From the NCBI RefSeq assembly GCF_000004075.3, contig NC_026655.2, positions 16,663,489 to 16,727,488 on the forward strand: DNA of 64,000 nt. Reading direction: 5' to 3'. The stretch is from Cucumis sativus (taxonomy: Eukaryota > Streptophyta > Magnoliopsida > Cucurbitales > Cucurbitaceae). This document shows, one piece after another, positions 10,011-22,248 of the stretch; the stretch's first letter is position 1; every line of letters begins with the position of its first letter. The notes under the pieces are model-generated. The model had not been told where the DNA came from. It was given only the letters and a program-made list of their open reading frames with translations, and searched no databases. The position numbers and the translations under genes were made by a program.

Positions 10011-12055
10011 TACGTACTTACAACATAGAAACATATCGTTCTTATTCATATTACAAAACGAGTGATGAACATCATTCTTAATCATAAAACACAAAGCATG
10101 TGTAATAACAAGAAATATATACATACCCTTCTCCAAGCACCACAATACTTGTAGATGACTCAAAACTAATCAAAGTCTCACCGATTATCAACTCCTTGAA
10201 ATCTACAAACAAAATAAGAATAGAATTAAAACGAAGAACTTTAACTTCTAATTTTAAGAATTTGATAATAGACTTATGAACGAAATCTACAAACAAAATA
10301 AGAATAGAATTAAAACGAAGAACTTTAACTTCTAATTAATTCTAAAAATTTGATAATAGAATTATGTTCATGAAATAGAAACAAAAACGTAGTATCTCTA
10401 ACCAAATCAACCCAACACACCATGGTTTCTATATGGAGCTATAAAAATTAATACAACCAAAACAATGTCTGAATACCAAATTTGATAACTAGCTGTACCC
10501 TAACACAAATCTTAATCTACTTGCTAATATTATTATTATGGTTATTATAATGAAAACTCTCAAACAATAATCTTTCAATTTCCCCAACTAAACCATCCAC
10601 TCCATAATTACTACAAACTATACCACTCCACAATCCATTTCAAATCCCCAACATAAACCACTACTACTCCTCTATTATTCTCATAATGATCAAATCAAAT
10701 GGTTAATCAAATCAAGATAAGATGTTGTCACTTGTGAGTTGATGTTGCTTCTACTATCTGACATCTCATATAAAGTTGGTACATATTTGATCAGCCAAAG
10801 AAAAAAACAAGTTGTTGGTATCTAAATATAGACTGATACTACATATTTGAAATCCTTTTCGATTGGTATCTAAATATGGACTAATACTACATATATTTGG
10901 AGTCCTTATGAAGTGGGTAACTAAAAAATAACAATGTTGAAATACAATAGATCAAAACTCACCAACAAAAAAAATAGTGAAAACACTAAAAACAAGTTGT
11001 TGGAAGCTAAGAATTTATTGTAGTTAGAGGAGGAAAGCGTTGTGGTTATTTTGGTATAGGTTGAAATCACACCGGTTTGGTTCTTCCACCATCACGCACA
11101 AGTGAAACCGATGCACTACTTGAGGTTTGAAGCTGATTAACAGAAGCTTGAAGGAGAATGGTTGTGTGGGATTATGATTTAGATTGAATAGTACTTTTTA
11201 TTAAAACAGAAGAATAGTCCTTTTTAATAAAAGAAGTTAAATTACTCTCATATTTGAAAATATTGCAAAACACACAACTTTTGAGAATTATAGCTAATGG
11301 CATGATATATGTGAATTTATTTTCTCTTGATCCTAAGTTACCTTAACTACTTCTTTTATTACATTGTATTTAATCACCAACTTTATTAATTAATCCGTAA
11401 TTAATTTCTCAAAATTATATAATTTTCCCTCTTTTTATTTCCTTAAAAGATACTCAGCGTGAATTAAATTAAGTTCCTCCTTCATGCATATATATTTGCA
11501 TAAATTTTGTCTCTTGATTTGAAACTCTCCAAAATTTTATCTAAAGAATCTTTTGCTTTCAAATTTTGATTTGAATTTTCTAAACTCATATTTTATCACA
11601 TTTTTAGATATTTTATATATCTTTTTTCTGCTAAATCTAACTAAATCATATGATTTTTAAATTATTTTTATCATTATCTCTCTTATAATTTTATTCTAAA
11701 CATAAAAGTAGAAGAAGAATACATCCCATTTTTGTCATTATATTCTTCTTATTTTTAAATTGGGAATCGTTATTATCTATTTTAATTCTTCTTTAAACTT
11801 GAAATATAGAGTCTAGTTCATAATTCTTGTCTTTACGTCGTAATCAGGATCAAAACATTGATGAATGAGTTAAACTTTGTAGATTTTATAAACTTTAATT
11901 TGCCTTCAAATCCCTAATACATTTGTTTCGATGTTTAGAAGGTTGGGTAAAGCTTTTTCTTCAAAAGAACAATTGAAGCACCACTAATTGAAGATCTCAC
12001 TCTTCGATAATATTAATGGAGTAGCTTGATAATATAAAGAAAAACTTTTTAAAAT
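10011..12055. other. Gene-free AT-rich stretch with small tandem duplications
   Basis: I see no gene. An 84-bp unit starting gaaatctacaaacaaaataa is duplicated at 10198-10281 and 10282-10365, with a few changes at the end of the second copy. A short unit (ggtatctaaatatagactga) is repeated at about 10817 and 10863. Confidence 0.7.
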
Positions 12056-12223
12056 ATGTTTTGTGGTCGAAGTGAGGAAATGGAGAGAGTTTGGTTCTAT
12101 TTTGGGATTAAAGGTAGCAGAGAGCTTTTGGTTATTCCTTCAAGGTTGAAAGTATGGATTGATGCGGGAAAGGTTTTTGCTTTGGGAGAAGATGAATTGG
12201 CTACCGAAGATTCTAAATTTTAA
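12056..12223 (+). other. Unassigned 55-codon open frame
   Basis: An ATG at 12056 opens a 55-codon frame that begins MFCGRSEEMERVWFYFGIKG and ends ATEDSKF before TAA. The codon composition looks more protein-like than the surrounding AT-rich DNA (many Glu, Gly, Trp and Val codons), and the phrase ELLVIPSRLKVWIDAGKVFA reads like a piece of a real protein. I do not recognise the family. It may be an exon fragment left by a retroelement or a gene fragment. No flanking splice sites were confirmed. Confidence 0.25.
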
Positions 12224-15110
12224 AATTTATTCACACATATTGGGCCAAAACCTCTCATTTCTGGTAAGCGAAAATTAAAAGAGAAGTTAAAAAGAGAAAT
12301 CAATAAAAAAAAATTTACGTACAAAACTTTCAACTTGAAGAAAAACTACGAACAAAGAAATAACGAATGAAAAATTAAAAAATAATAAATAATTTTGTCA
12401 TCCGATTTCAATTACATGAATATTCTCTCATATAACTTTCCTAAATCTTTTTATGTTTGACAGCTCCATTTTTAATATTTTGCTAAAAAAAACTCAACAA
12501 CACTGCTCCAACCCATTAAAAATATATGTAGCTAATTTTAGGCGATTTTAATTAACGTGTAATTAATAGTCTTTCTTAATAAGGTAATAACATATCATTT
12601 GCTTAGTTGGAGATGATTTGGATTTGTATACATTCATAATCATTGAAATTTTCATTGGTTTTTGTCACTTTCACAAAAAGAAAAAGTTTGTAGTTAAAAT
12701 TTTGATACTCCTCTGCTCAACCTAAAAATTAATTAAACGCTCGTCTCAGAGAATTCTTTTAAAACCTTTACCATCGATTTGTCTTCAAATAAATAAATAA
12801 AAGATAAAAGGTGTATGGTTTTACTTAAAATTTTAGTTCAATTTAAAGTTTACAAACTTGAAAGCACCAAAGAGTGCTTATGTTTGTGGATGAATATGTG
12901 CGTAATCATAATAAAATTATATGGGCAGATCAACTGTAATAAATGACGATTACAAATTTAATTGGATTACATTTAGTTGGGTTTATCCAAAACTACACAT
13001 TTTATTAATTTAATTTTTACTAAATCAAAATCATGAGGTTAACGATAAATGTGTCAAAATTCATAACTTTTTCTCTAAAATTGTAATAATAATAGTGACC
13101 ATAACCCCAAACCATAACAGTAACGATAATCATATGACGTTATTTTCAAACACAATAATAGAATTGATCATCTTTTGTTCGTCAATAGTATTGCAACTTT
13201 TGTTTATTCGCAAATGAACAACACTAAACATAGTCATACGTGATTTAGTGCTTAAACTACCAACCATATTGATTCATTCATTTCGATTGAATTGAGATAA
13301 ACATGGTCTAGTTTTGAAATTAATATTATAATTGTAAGAGATAACCATCCCTTGAAATCTAATTCAAAAGCTCATGTGGTGGTTTGTGCATTGATGATGT
13401 TTGCATAACATTCACTCAACTCAATATAATCTTATAAAAAAAACAAAATTACATTACAATCATTCTCTCTAGAGGGAAAAAAACATAAAAAAGTTTATAC
13501 AATAAATAGGAGCTTCCAACTTCCACAGAAGAGTACAGATTAAATATCATTGAATTATATATATGTATGATCATAGGAGAATTAATATATGGAGTGGTCC
13601 TAGTGTGTTATTAATTAATTAAAATCATATTGCTCTTTTGTCAAATAAACATCTTTATTTCTACAATATGACAAATTTGTTATTTAGGGGGACAAATTCC
13701 TCTTCTTCTTTTTCTTCTTTTGCCTATATATATATGTGTGTGTGTGTGCGCTATATAATTAATGTCATGTTGTTTAGCAACTTAATTACGTGTTTTGGAA
13801 TTTATAAATTGAAAGTGACCAATTGGAAAGAGTAGACTATAAACAACCAGTTATATCTTAGCCATTAAAAATTGGTCACGTCATAAAACATGATTAGTAT
13901 GTTATTAATTGTCAATATATTTTCTAATACTAAAAAGCTATTAAATTTAACGAGTTTTTTTCCGTTCCAACAATATTATGAGTTGGAGATTGAACATCTA
14001 GCTTTAAAAATAAAAAGTCATATCAACGTACTAAGTCTAACAAATTAATTATATATAAATATATATAAAAGATGTTCTTAAATATCGTAAAATGAAGGGA
14101 CATTTTTAAAAATAGCAAATAAAATAAAATATTTACAAGCTGTAGTAAAATTTTGGATTTTAGCACTCAGTCTTCTATCATTATAGCATATGAATAACTA
14201 TAAGTGATAAAATTTGTTATAGGTTGTAAATATATTTTGTAAAATCTACCGTTTTAAAAATTTCTCTAAAATGAACCAAATATTTATAAATATAACACAA
14301 ATTTTTTGTTGAATACTAATATATTATGTTTTTTTGTATTTGTAAATATATTTTTAGTATTGTCATTTAAAATAATTATCATACATAACATAACATGTCT
14401 GTGTAATTATCTATAAATATGTGACAATATAAATTAGCTTTACTAATTAGTATATTAATTTAAATCTTTTATTTGAATGATATGCCATATAGACTTTAAA
14501 TGTCATATTAACCAAATGTAATTTTTTTTTTTTTGAACATTTAACATACCAATATTAAGAAAATTGATTGCTTTATCCATAGAGCAAAGCAATCCATATG
14601 CAAGCAAGTGTTTATGTTATTGGCATCCATCCAAACTATTGTTGGTTTCCAAATTTATAAGAAAGAAAAAAAACTTTTGACCTTAATCCACAATATTATA
14701 AGAAATTTTATGCGTTAAATGCCCACATTTCATTCCACTAATAAGTATTTGACAAAATTGTTTCCATTTAGAATTGAATTAACATATAATTTGGAAATTA
14801 GAAGCCAATTAGCATTTAGGCAATGTGATTTTATTCCTTATTGTTGACTTTTATTATTGGTAATAAGTCCTCAATTACGGAAACAATTAAAGTTGGCAAT
14901 TTCCCATTAGAATTTAGAACGGCAAAAAGAGGGAGAAAACGAAAAAGAAATCGAAGTGTGCTAAAAGGAAAGGCATTTTAGAAGAATTATCTCGCACGAT
15001 TCAAAACCCATATTCTTTAGTTTCTTCCTTTCACGCAACGAATAACCCCTTCACTCATCATCCCCATCAAAATCCTAACATTCTGTTTGACAGATCTTCA
15101 TCATCGTCAT
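12224..15110. other. Gene-free AT-rich intergenic stretch
   Basis: No coding sequence is evident. It includes a tatatatatatgtgtgtgtgtg-type microsatellite at about 13721-13750 and many poly-A/T runs. The last few hundred bases are probably the promoter of the TMEM128-like gene. Confidence 0.6.
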
Positions 15111-15116
15111 CACCCC

Positions 15117-15143
15117 AAGAAGAAGAAGAAGAAGAAGAAGAAA
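15117..15143. repeat. (GAA)n microsatellite in the probable 5' leader of the TMEM128-like gene
   Basis: Nine tandem AGA/GAA triplets lie about 520 bases upstream of the coding start. Such tracts are common in plant 5' leaders. Confidence 0.9.
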
Positions 15144-15666
15144 GCAAGCTCGCAGTGAATTGGGAATATCTTGTATTACCCTTTCTTGCTTTCTTCTATT
15201 GCACAGGCTGCTCGGTTTTATCTTCATTCAATACTAGAAATTACAAAACGAAGGAAATTGCATTGTGGGTATTGAAGCTTTAACTCTAATCGTGGGTTAT
15301 AGAGAATTTGAAGCCTTTGTTTTTGTAGAGGGGTTGGAATACGAAGAACCCCAGGTGGGGTTTGTAGCACATATTCATTTCGAGGATCTTTGATTCTTTT
15401 CAGGGACATTAACTCGATTGGAATTGGTACTTTTTCCATAGTCTTATGTCAATCAATTCATGAGTTCTTTGATTTGAAGTGACAGTTCTTTGGCTTTTAA
15501 TTTTGGTACATTTGAATCTCGGAGGTCATAGGTGGAGTTAATCCGAGTGGTAATGGTGTAAAGTTATGTGGGGGATTGGAATTTGATCGATTTCGAGTTG
15601 GAAGAGCTGTTTTTTTTTTTTTTCTTTTCTCTATGTCTTTTGCTTAACTTTAATTTGTGTATCACT

Positions 15667-17740
15667 ATGTCTGGGGGAACACCCGTGGCGGGTGGTTATA
15701 TGAGGCAGAGGCATAGCCAGGGATATGCTTCTAGTGGTGATGATATTGAGGATGATGCATGTTCGAGGTTTCAAACTATGTCATTTCATACTCCAAAGAG
15801 TCGGACGTGGATTGAAGTTGTAGAGAATGTCCTTTGGCTTGTTTCTGCTGCTTTCATTGTATACTACGGCGATAGGCATTCCAATATGATATATCTCTTA
15901 TGGCATGATGGCCGAGTAAGAAGGTGAGCACTCAACCGTATGCACAATTATGATTGCTGCTTCATCATTCCACTTAACTACTTCAGTAATTTGTCAATGC
16001 ACTATATCTAATTACTTACATTACTGGATTGATGGTTATTTCGTTTACTTCTCAACTGTAACTTTGGTTTGTGATTACACAAAGCCCTCTTCTCATGGTT
16101 TCATAAACATGCACCGGGGAAGAGATGGTTTGGAATGCAAAATGTGAGATTTGTATGAGATGAGTTGATCACCTGACCAATTTGGAATAACATATTGAGA
16201 GTTGTTGACTGGCCATGCCATAAGCTTATCATACTTCCAAAATGGAATCTAGTATGGAGAATCATATTTAGCATTAGGATAAGCTTGTAGTTATATCGAT
16301 TTATGTATTTTTGTTCCAAGAGCAGGTGAATGGGTGGGTCAGATTTATTTTCTCTAATTATTTATAGTGCTGGAGTGGTTCTAAGCTACACATTAAATCT
16401 CTGGATGCTGTTTAGTGAGGATGCCTTGTGAGGCGCGTGCCTCAAAATCAAGAATCTTGATTGCTTGCTAATTTTATGCATATTTTTATAAGGTTTTTAT
16501 AGAAAATCTTCTGATCAATCTTTGGCATATTCATTATCAACGTTCTCAGAATAGTGCATGTTGCTTGATAGGCTCTTGTACAGAACATCTTAATCAGATT
16601 GCATTTACTCAAAGTTCTTTGTGTTTAAATATAAAAGAGAAAGAAGACACATTAAATAGCTATTATTTAAGATTGATAATGCCTTCTAGATTGCATCTTT
16701 CTCTGGTATTAATCCTAGAAATCGAATGAATGGTTCGTATTGAGACTGCTTTGGTAGATTACAATCCTTAAGTTTGTTTGTAGAGCTTTTTCCAAGTTCT
16801 GGTGTGCCCATGTTTTTTACCAGAGACCAATTCTGGTCGTTCTATGTTTGAAGAAGTTTTCCTTCACCTCTTTTTTCCAAACAAGGTGAATTTCATTAGC
16901 ATTTGTAATTCTTGGTAGTTCATAGAATATCTAGCTAGAAAGGAATCCGAGGATTTTAAGAGGTCAGAGGAGTCTTGAGAGCTTGGAGTTTGGCTTCTAA
17001 TGCCATTTGCTTGGGCTGTCAGGTCTTGTTTTTTGTTGCAATATTCCTTTATTGATTCTCAATAGTTGGGGTTTCTTCTTGTAATGTTTTAATGCCTTCT
17101 CCTTGCTTGGGCTTATGTTGTTTGTTGGACCCTTTTTTGTAATCTTTCATTATTATTACTGAAATTGGTTTCTTTTCATTAAAGAACATCAGTATTCTTG
17201 GATTCGCTTACATCACTTGAATCTGATTCTCTTGAGCAGACTTCCATTATACCTTGGAATGGTGGGGATTGGTTTAAACATTGTCATCTTCATTTACACC
17301 AGTATGTCAGCCTGGAGCATTAGAAGGTTTGATGAAAAATGGGAATTAGCAAGCTTATCGGTTTTACCAATTGTAACACTTCTTGGGCTTATCTCATTTT
17401 GCTTGTAAGATAACCCCCCAACATTTTATGATATTGCAGTCGATTAACACTCATCATTCCTTTCTTCTCTAATATTTAAACACTTCATTTCTGATTTGTA
17501 GGTTGTCATTTGCTCTTTGGCCAATATGGGGTTTCCTGACCCTTCCTCTTCTGGTACTTATCACATGCTTTTGGTTTTGGCATTTATCTATTACTAGACT
17601 TACAATATGGCATACAATGACTACTACTCCTATTTGGTGTTGCTGCACAGTTCACAATGTTCATGGCATGCATGGTTGTATTTCCCAATATTATGATCGG
17701 GAAATTTAGGCCTCAGAGTGATTTTCTCCGTACAGATTAA
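15667..17740 (+). CDS. TMEM128-like four-helix membrane protein
   Basis: Four exons joined at GT-AG sites give a 187-residue protein: 15667-15923, 17240-17404, 17502-17553 and 17651-17740 (564 coding bases, in frame throughout). It starts MSGGTPVAGGYMRQRHSQGY, has an acidic patch (SGDDIEDDA), then four hydrophobic segments at roughly residues 51-67, 88-108, 125-148 and 152-172, and ends KFRPQSDFLRTD. This matches plant proteins annotated as transmembrane protein 128, a small endomembrane protein family whose function is not established. I chose the ATG at 15667 over the in-frame one at 15568 because the upstream codons include a poly-Phe run from a T tract and the family starts MSGG. The first intron is about 1.3 kb. 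No lesion is seen. Confidence 0.85.
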
Positions 17741-20700
17741 CGAACTTGATCAACATGATGCATAGATGAAAAGATTGATTTTAAACCACAGATTGCTTGA
17801 ACTGGGTTGAGATAAGAAGAGAAGGTTCTGATTTGGATTGCATAATTCATCCCTATCATAACTCTCCATAAGCCAACTGCCTTCTCCTCAATCGATTCAA
17901 ATTCAGACATTGCCAGAATTCTGGTATTAGCTATTTTGGTATGACCACAACCGGAGCACTATTCTTATATCGTTACATCTTCCATTGGTGAAGTACATTT
18001 ACTTTGTCATGTAGTTTAGCTGCCTCATTTTTTTTCCATTGGAAAGTAGGCGTGTGGCGTGCCTTATTATTCTTGTAGGTGATTCATTTCATTTTAGCAT
18101 CTTCTTTTGTGTTTTGTGCTTGTAAGCTAACATAACTTCACTGGCATTCTTAGCACAAGGAAAGGGAAAAAGATGAAGTCTCATTAGACAATATGAAGTG
18201 GTTGAGTTTGGTAGGACTGTAAAGTTTTGGGAAATACTGTTTCAGTGAAGTTAGTTGAATGAATGATCTCTTTATCATTTTTATGCTTTTTTTTTTTTTT
18301 TTTGCTCATTTCTGCTATTGCTAATATTCATTTTGGGGGTCATTTGATATTTGTTACTCAGAAAACTGAATAAAGAGCTTCTTAGTTGTTTTTAGTATTG
18401 GCAAAACTTCCATATCCAGCCACTTCAAGCTTGTCTTTACCCTTGATTGACATCCATTACTTTTATGACCAAATTTGATCAAATTGAGTGTACTAGAAAA
18501 GCTAAAGCAAACCCCACTTCTTTCCACTTTTCTTGATCCTTATATGGCCTCAACCATGCGTTGTTCCCCTTGTTGGAAGCTTTATCTTTTAGTATCATAC
18601 ACTCCAAAAGGGAAAAGGCAAAGCAACCTTCATCTCCCATTTTCTTCTTGCCTTGAATTTCTACTATTTTATTCGATATCTGGGCGCCCAAGCAGCAGGG
18701 GTTTCACTCCTTACATTAAGCTTATGATCAATGTTCCTAATCTAGGAAGGCGTCACCAACCACACGCTAGCTCTTGAACTTTTCAATTCCAGACTTAAAC
18801 TCGTCACACACTAAGGATATCTTTGGTCCATGGAGTAGGAGATTGAGGGAGCGGAGTTGTTAAACTCCATTTGTTTAGCCCTAGGAGTTCTTAAACCAAT
18901 TGTGAGCTCCTTGACTGAACTGCTCTCCAAACTAAACACCCCAGCTCTGTCCCAAACGCTCCCAGAATGAAGAATATCCTTAAACATCCGACGAACAATC
19001 TCTACCTACCCTCAAATTTGAAAAGAACGCAAAACCCGTCAATTGTATTTGGATGAAGAACAGGAAAACGAATAATAATTAAAACAAGAGCAAACTTTTT
19101 GTTCGAGAAATTAGGAATGGCATGTGCATATTTGAAACGTGTTGCTAGAGAAATGACAATGAGAAAGAAGCGGAGAGATTCAATCAACATTTCACCTAAT
19201 TGTTGTATGGTTTATTGTTTTGATGTAGGATTTTTGACAAGGATGCAGATGACCTTATACGACCTTTCATATTCTCCCTTTGTTTATATATTTGGTAAAG
19301 GAATCATGAATAAGTTGGATTACTACCAGACAAAATTACTATTAAAAATTTGTAATCTTTTCTAAAAATTTATTTGCTTATAAGCATTGTCTTGAAACCA
19401 ACCAAAATACAAAGGTGTCTTCCTATGCTTCATTTTATGATCTTGTGTTATATGTCATGTTTTTTTCCTTCAAGAACGTTAAATTTTGCTATGCAGGTCA
19501 GTCAAGCAAGCGTTTGGTAATCACCGTAACACAAAATTTTTCTTTTTCATGTTTGGTTCAGTTTCATTTCTTTTTTTCTTATAAAGATTTCGAGTTGATA
19601 TTTGGGAAAATTTATTTCATGAATTGTATGTATCGAAGAAGTGGAAGATTTTTTTACATTGTGATACCAACCTTTTTAATAATGTTCTTATATGAACCTT
19701 TGTAATCTGTAATGTAACTAGGACATACTAATGTTAAGCTTTTTTTTCTAATAAAAAAAGCAAATGTGAAATTGAGAAGTATATAGAATTTATTTGATAA
19801 ATTCCCCCCTTCTTGGTAACATTCTCTATGTTGTATTTCTAACTCATAAAAAAAAGTTATAGACTAGTTTGCTTGGTTTTTTACTAATAAAGCTTTGTTT
19901 ATTTACCACTTTTTTCTTTTATCAATGTGCAATGGCTAAGATATTTTGATTTTTCTTAAAATGTTCTTTTAAGCTAAGATATCAAAAGGGCTTTAAAAAT
20001 AGAGGACTGTCTCTTTTTAAAAAGTATAAATGGAGGGAAAAAACTTCAAAATTTTTGTTGGACATTTCCTAACCAAGGTCTTATATACTCCACTCTAAAA
20101 TCTTTATACTAAAGAAGAAACTATAAATAAGTTTGACCAAAATTCATGTAGCAACATGATAGGAATGTTCAAAAGGCAAGATGAGGACATGAAGATGATT
20201 TTTCCTTTTTTCACTTAATCTTCATCCCTGCAAAGTTCTTTTTTCATTTAATCATCAATTCATTTTAGTTTTTAGTTTTATAGATATTATTATCTTAATT
20301 ATTATTGAATAAAATAAAATAAGTTCATTTAAAAGTATCTCCTTCTAAACGAATAATTCTTAATATAAGTTCTAATATATTTAAAGTGGAGATGTGTATT
20401 ATACCTTTACCTCCCATTTAACTAATTGATAAAAGTGTCCCTTACACATTGTTATTCTCATAAGGTAACATAACATCACAGTAAGGTATTGGTGTATTTA
20501 AAAAAAAGTTGTATTTGAATTATCCCTCTAATGTGATGCTTTGATGAAAAAAGGAAATAAAGAATAAGAAGAAAATGGGCAGTATGAGTTGGAAGAATTT
20601 ACAAAAGGAGAGAAGAAGTAAGATGAGATGAGAGAAAAGAAAGAAAGAAAGAAAAGGAAAGAGGAGGGAAGAATTGAAATGAATTGATGATTGAAAGAGT
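17741..20700. other. 3' flank of the TMEM128-like gene and gene-free intergenic DNA
   Basis: The 3' untranslated region probably extends several hundred bases. Around 18830-18960 a segment with ggagcggagttgttaaactc and matching gagctccttgactgaactgc phrases looks like a decayed dispersed repeat. I find no supported gene. The open frames here lack family features and lie in AT-rich sequence. Confidence 0.55.
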
Positions 20701-22248
20701 TATAAGAAACACATGGTTTGTTTCAATAACTTTTGTGAGACAATGATCTTCTTTCCACCCTTTCTTTCTACAACAAGAAGATCAAGATGTGGACTTTCAC
20801 CACCCACAAACAAACTATATGTTAAGGACACGTTGTTTTTTTTATTTTTTCTGTTCTTCCTTTGAAGTTGACAATTTTTAATTGAAGAATATGAAAAATG
20901 CATGAAACTAAAAATGAAAAATATTGGCCTCAACTTTTAAAATATTAAAAAAAATGATGATGAAATGGAGTTTTAAACGAAAACTATTCCGGATATGGAC
21001 CATGTCACTCTTTTTCTTACAACACACCCGAAAAGAAAAACAAAACAAAACAAAAGAATGTAGACTTTGAATAGCTTTGTTATTAACTTATGATATAAAT
21101 ATAATGCAATGACACTCCATTTTCAAAGAATCCACACCATTCATGACCCTTTTGTAATGAGGAATGAGAGGTTTGTCCCCTCAAATGACGAAAATACCCT
21201 TTGTGGAGTAGGAATTGGGAAAAGTTGTGATGTGTTGGTGGGTCAACTCGTAAAAAGTCTTCCTGTAATTTGAAAGATGTGCTTGAGAGATTGTGGGGGC
21301 TATCGATTTCACTTTTCTTTTTTTTTTGGAGTGTCTGTCTTTTGAGTATTTGACCCAGCTGAAAATTTTCACATTTTTCCATACTTTTGCCCCTTCTGAT
21401 CCATAGTCTTCTTTCTCAACTTCTTTGCAAGAACAGCTATCAATCTTCCAAGAACTCACCCATTTGAGGTTTTTCTTCAGCATTTCTTCAATACAACAAC
21501 AAACCCAAGTTTGCAATCATTCATGGCCTCTACTTCTTCATCCCCTTTAATGGTTTAGGTTTGCTTTTTTCAGTCTCTCTCTTCTTGAACCCACTCTTGT
21601 GCTTGGTAGGTTGTGCCGCTGAGGAGATGGGCCCTAAACTCCACTGAGGTTTAATGGCGACAGGGGTCTCTTTCTTCTCCTTCAGTGGCCTCTTTGCTCC
21701 CATTTTTCAGCTGTCTCGCATTTAATTTTTCCATGAGAGTGTTTTTTTGAGCTAGATAAGATTTGGGGTTTCTGATTTTTTGTCTGTAAACCTTGTGGGA
21801 CGAGCTTTACACGAGGTTTCTCTGGTAGATCTCTGATTTCTGAAATGGGTCTTTGAGATAATGCCCAAATTATGCTGGGTCTTTATCTTCTACTTTAATT
21901 TACTGTGTTTCTGATGGGCTTTTTGTCTGCATTTTTTTCGCCTTCGTAATCCCTAGGATGATTTGTGAATGTGGAGGTGGATTTTGGATGTGACAGGTGA
22001 TGATCTCTTGAGTTCAATGATTAATTATGTTAAAAGAAGTTTTTCTCTACTTGAAGCCTGAATTGTGGATTTGCCAAAGTGGGATATAGAAGTTTGAAGA
22101 GTCAACCTGCTGTGACTAATCTGTATCGGACTATTTGTGATGCATTTCTTGTTTTGGAACGGTTGTTGTACTGTTAGATAAATGTAAGGTTGGCTAGTGG
22201 TTGGACTTTGAAAATTCATCCGGTGCTGCAATTCCCCCAAGGAAAGAG
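20701..22248 (+). promoter_or_regulatory. Upstream region and probable long 5' leader of the F-box/kelch gene
   Basis: From about 21380 the sequence becomes CT-rich and less AT-rich, as in plant leaders. Two short upstream open frames precede the coding start: ATG at 21627 (MGPKLH, stop) and ATG at 21654 (23 codons, MATGVSFFSFSGLFAPIFQL and three more residues, stop at 21723-21725). If transcribed, they could reduce translation of the main frame. The transcription start and any leader intron are not determinable by eye. Confidence 0.4.

Noticed and set aside
15568-15666. N-terminal extension of the TMEM128-like protein from an earlier in-frame ATG
   Set aside because: It would encode a poly-Phe run from a T tract, and the family starts at MSGG; the stretch is better read as 5' leader.
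18475-18777. 100-codon open frame on the + strand
   Set aside because: It lies in the 3' flank of the TMEM128-like gene, has no domain-like pattern, and is overlapped by an equally long minus-strand frame, as expected by chance.
21083-21516. Minus-strand frames of 99 and 111 codons upstream of the F-box gene
   Set aside because: They overlap each other in different frames in AT-rich promoter DNA and show no family features.
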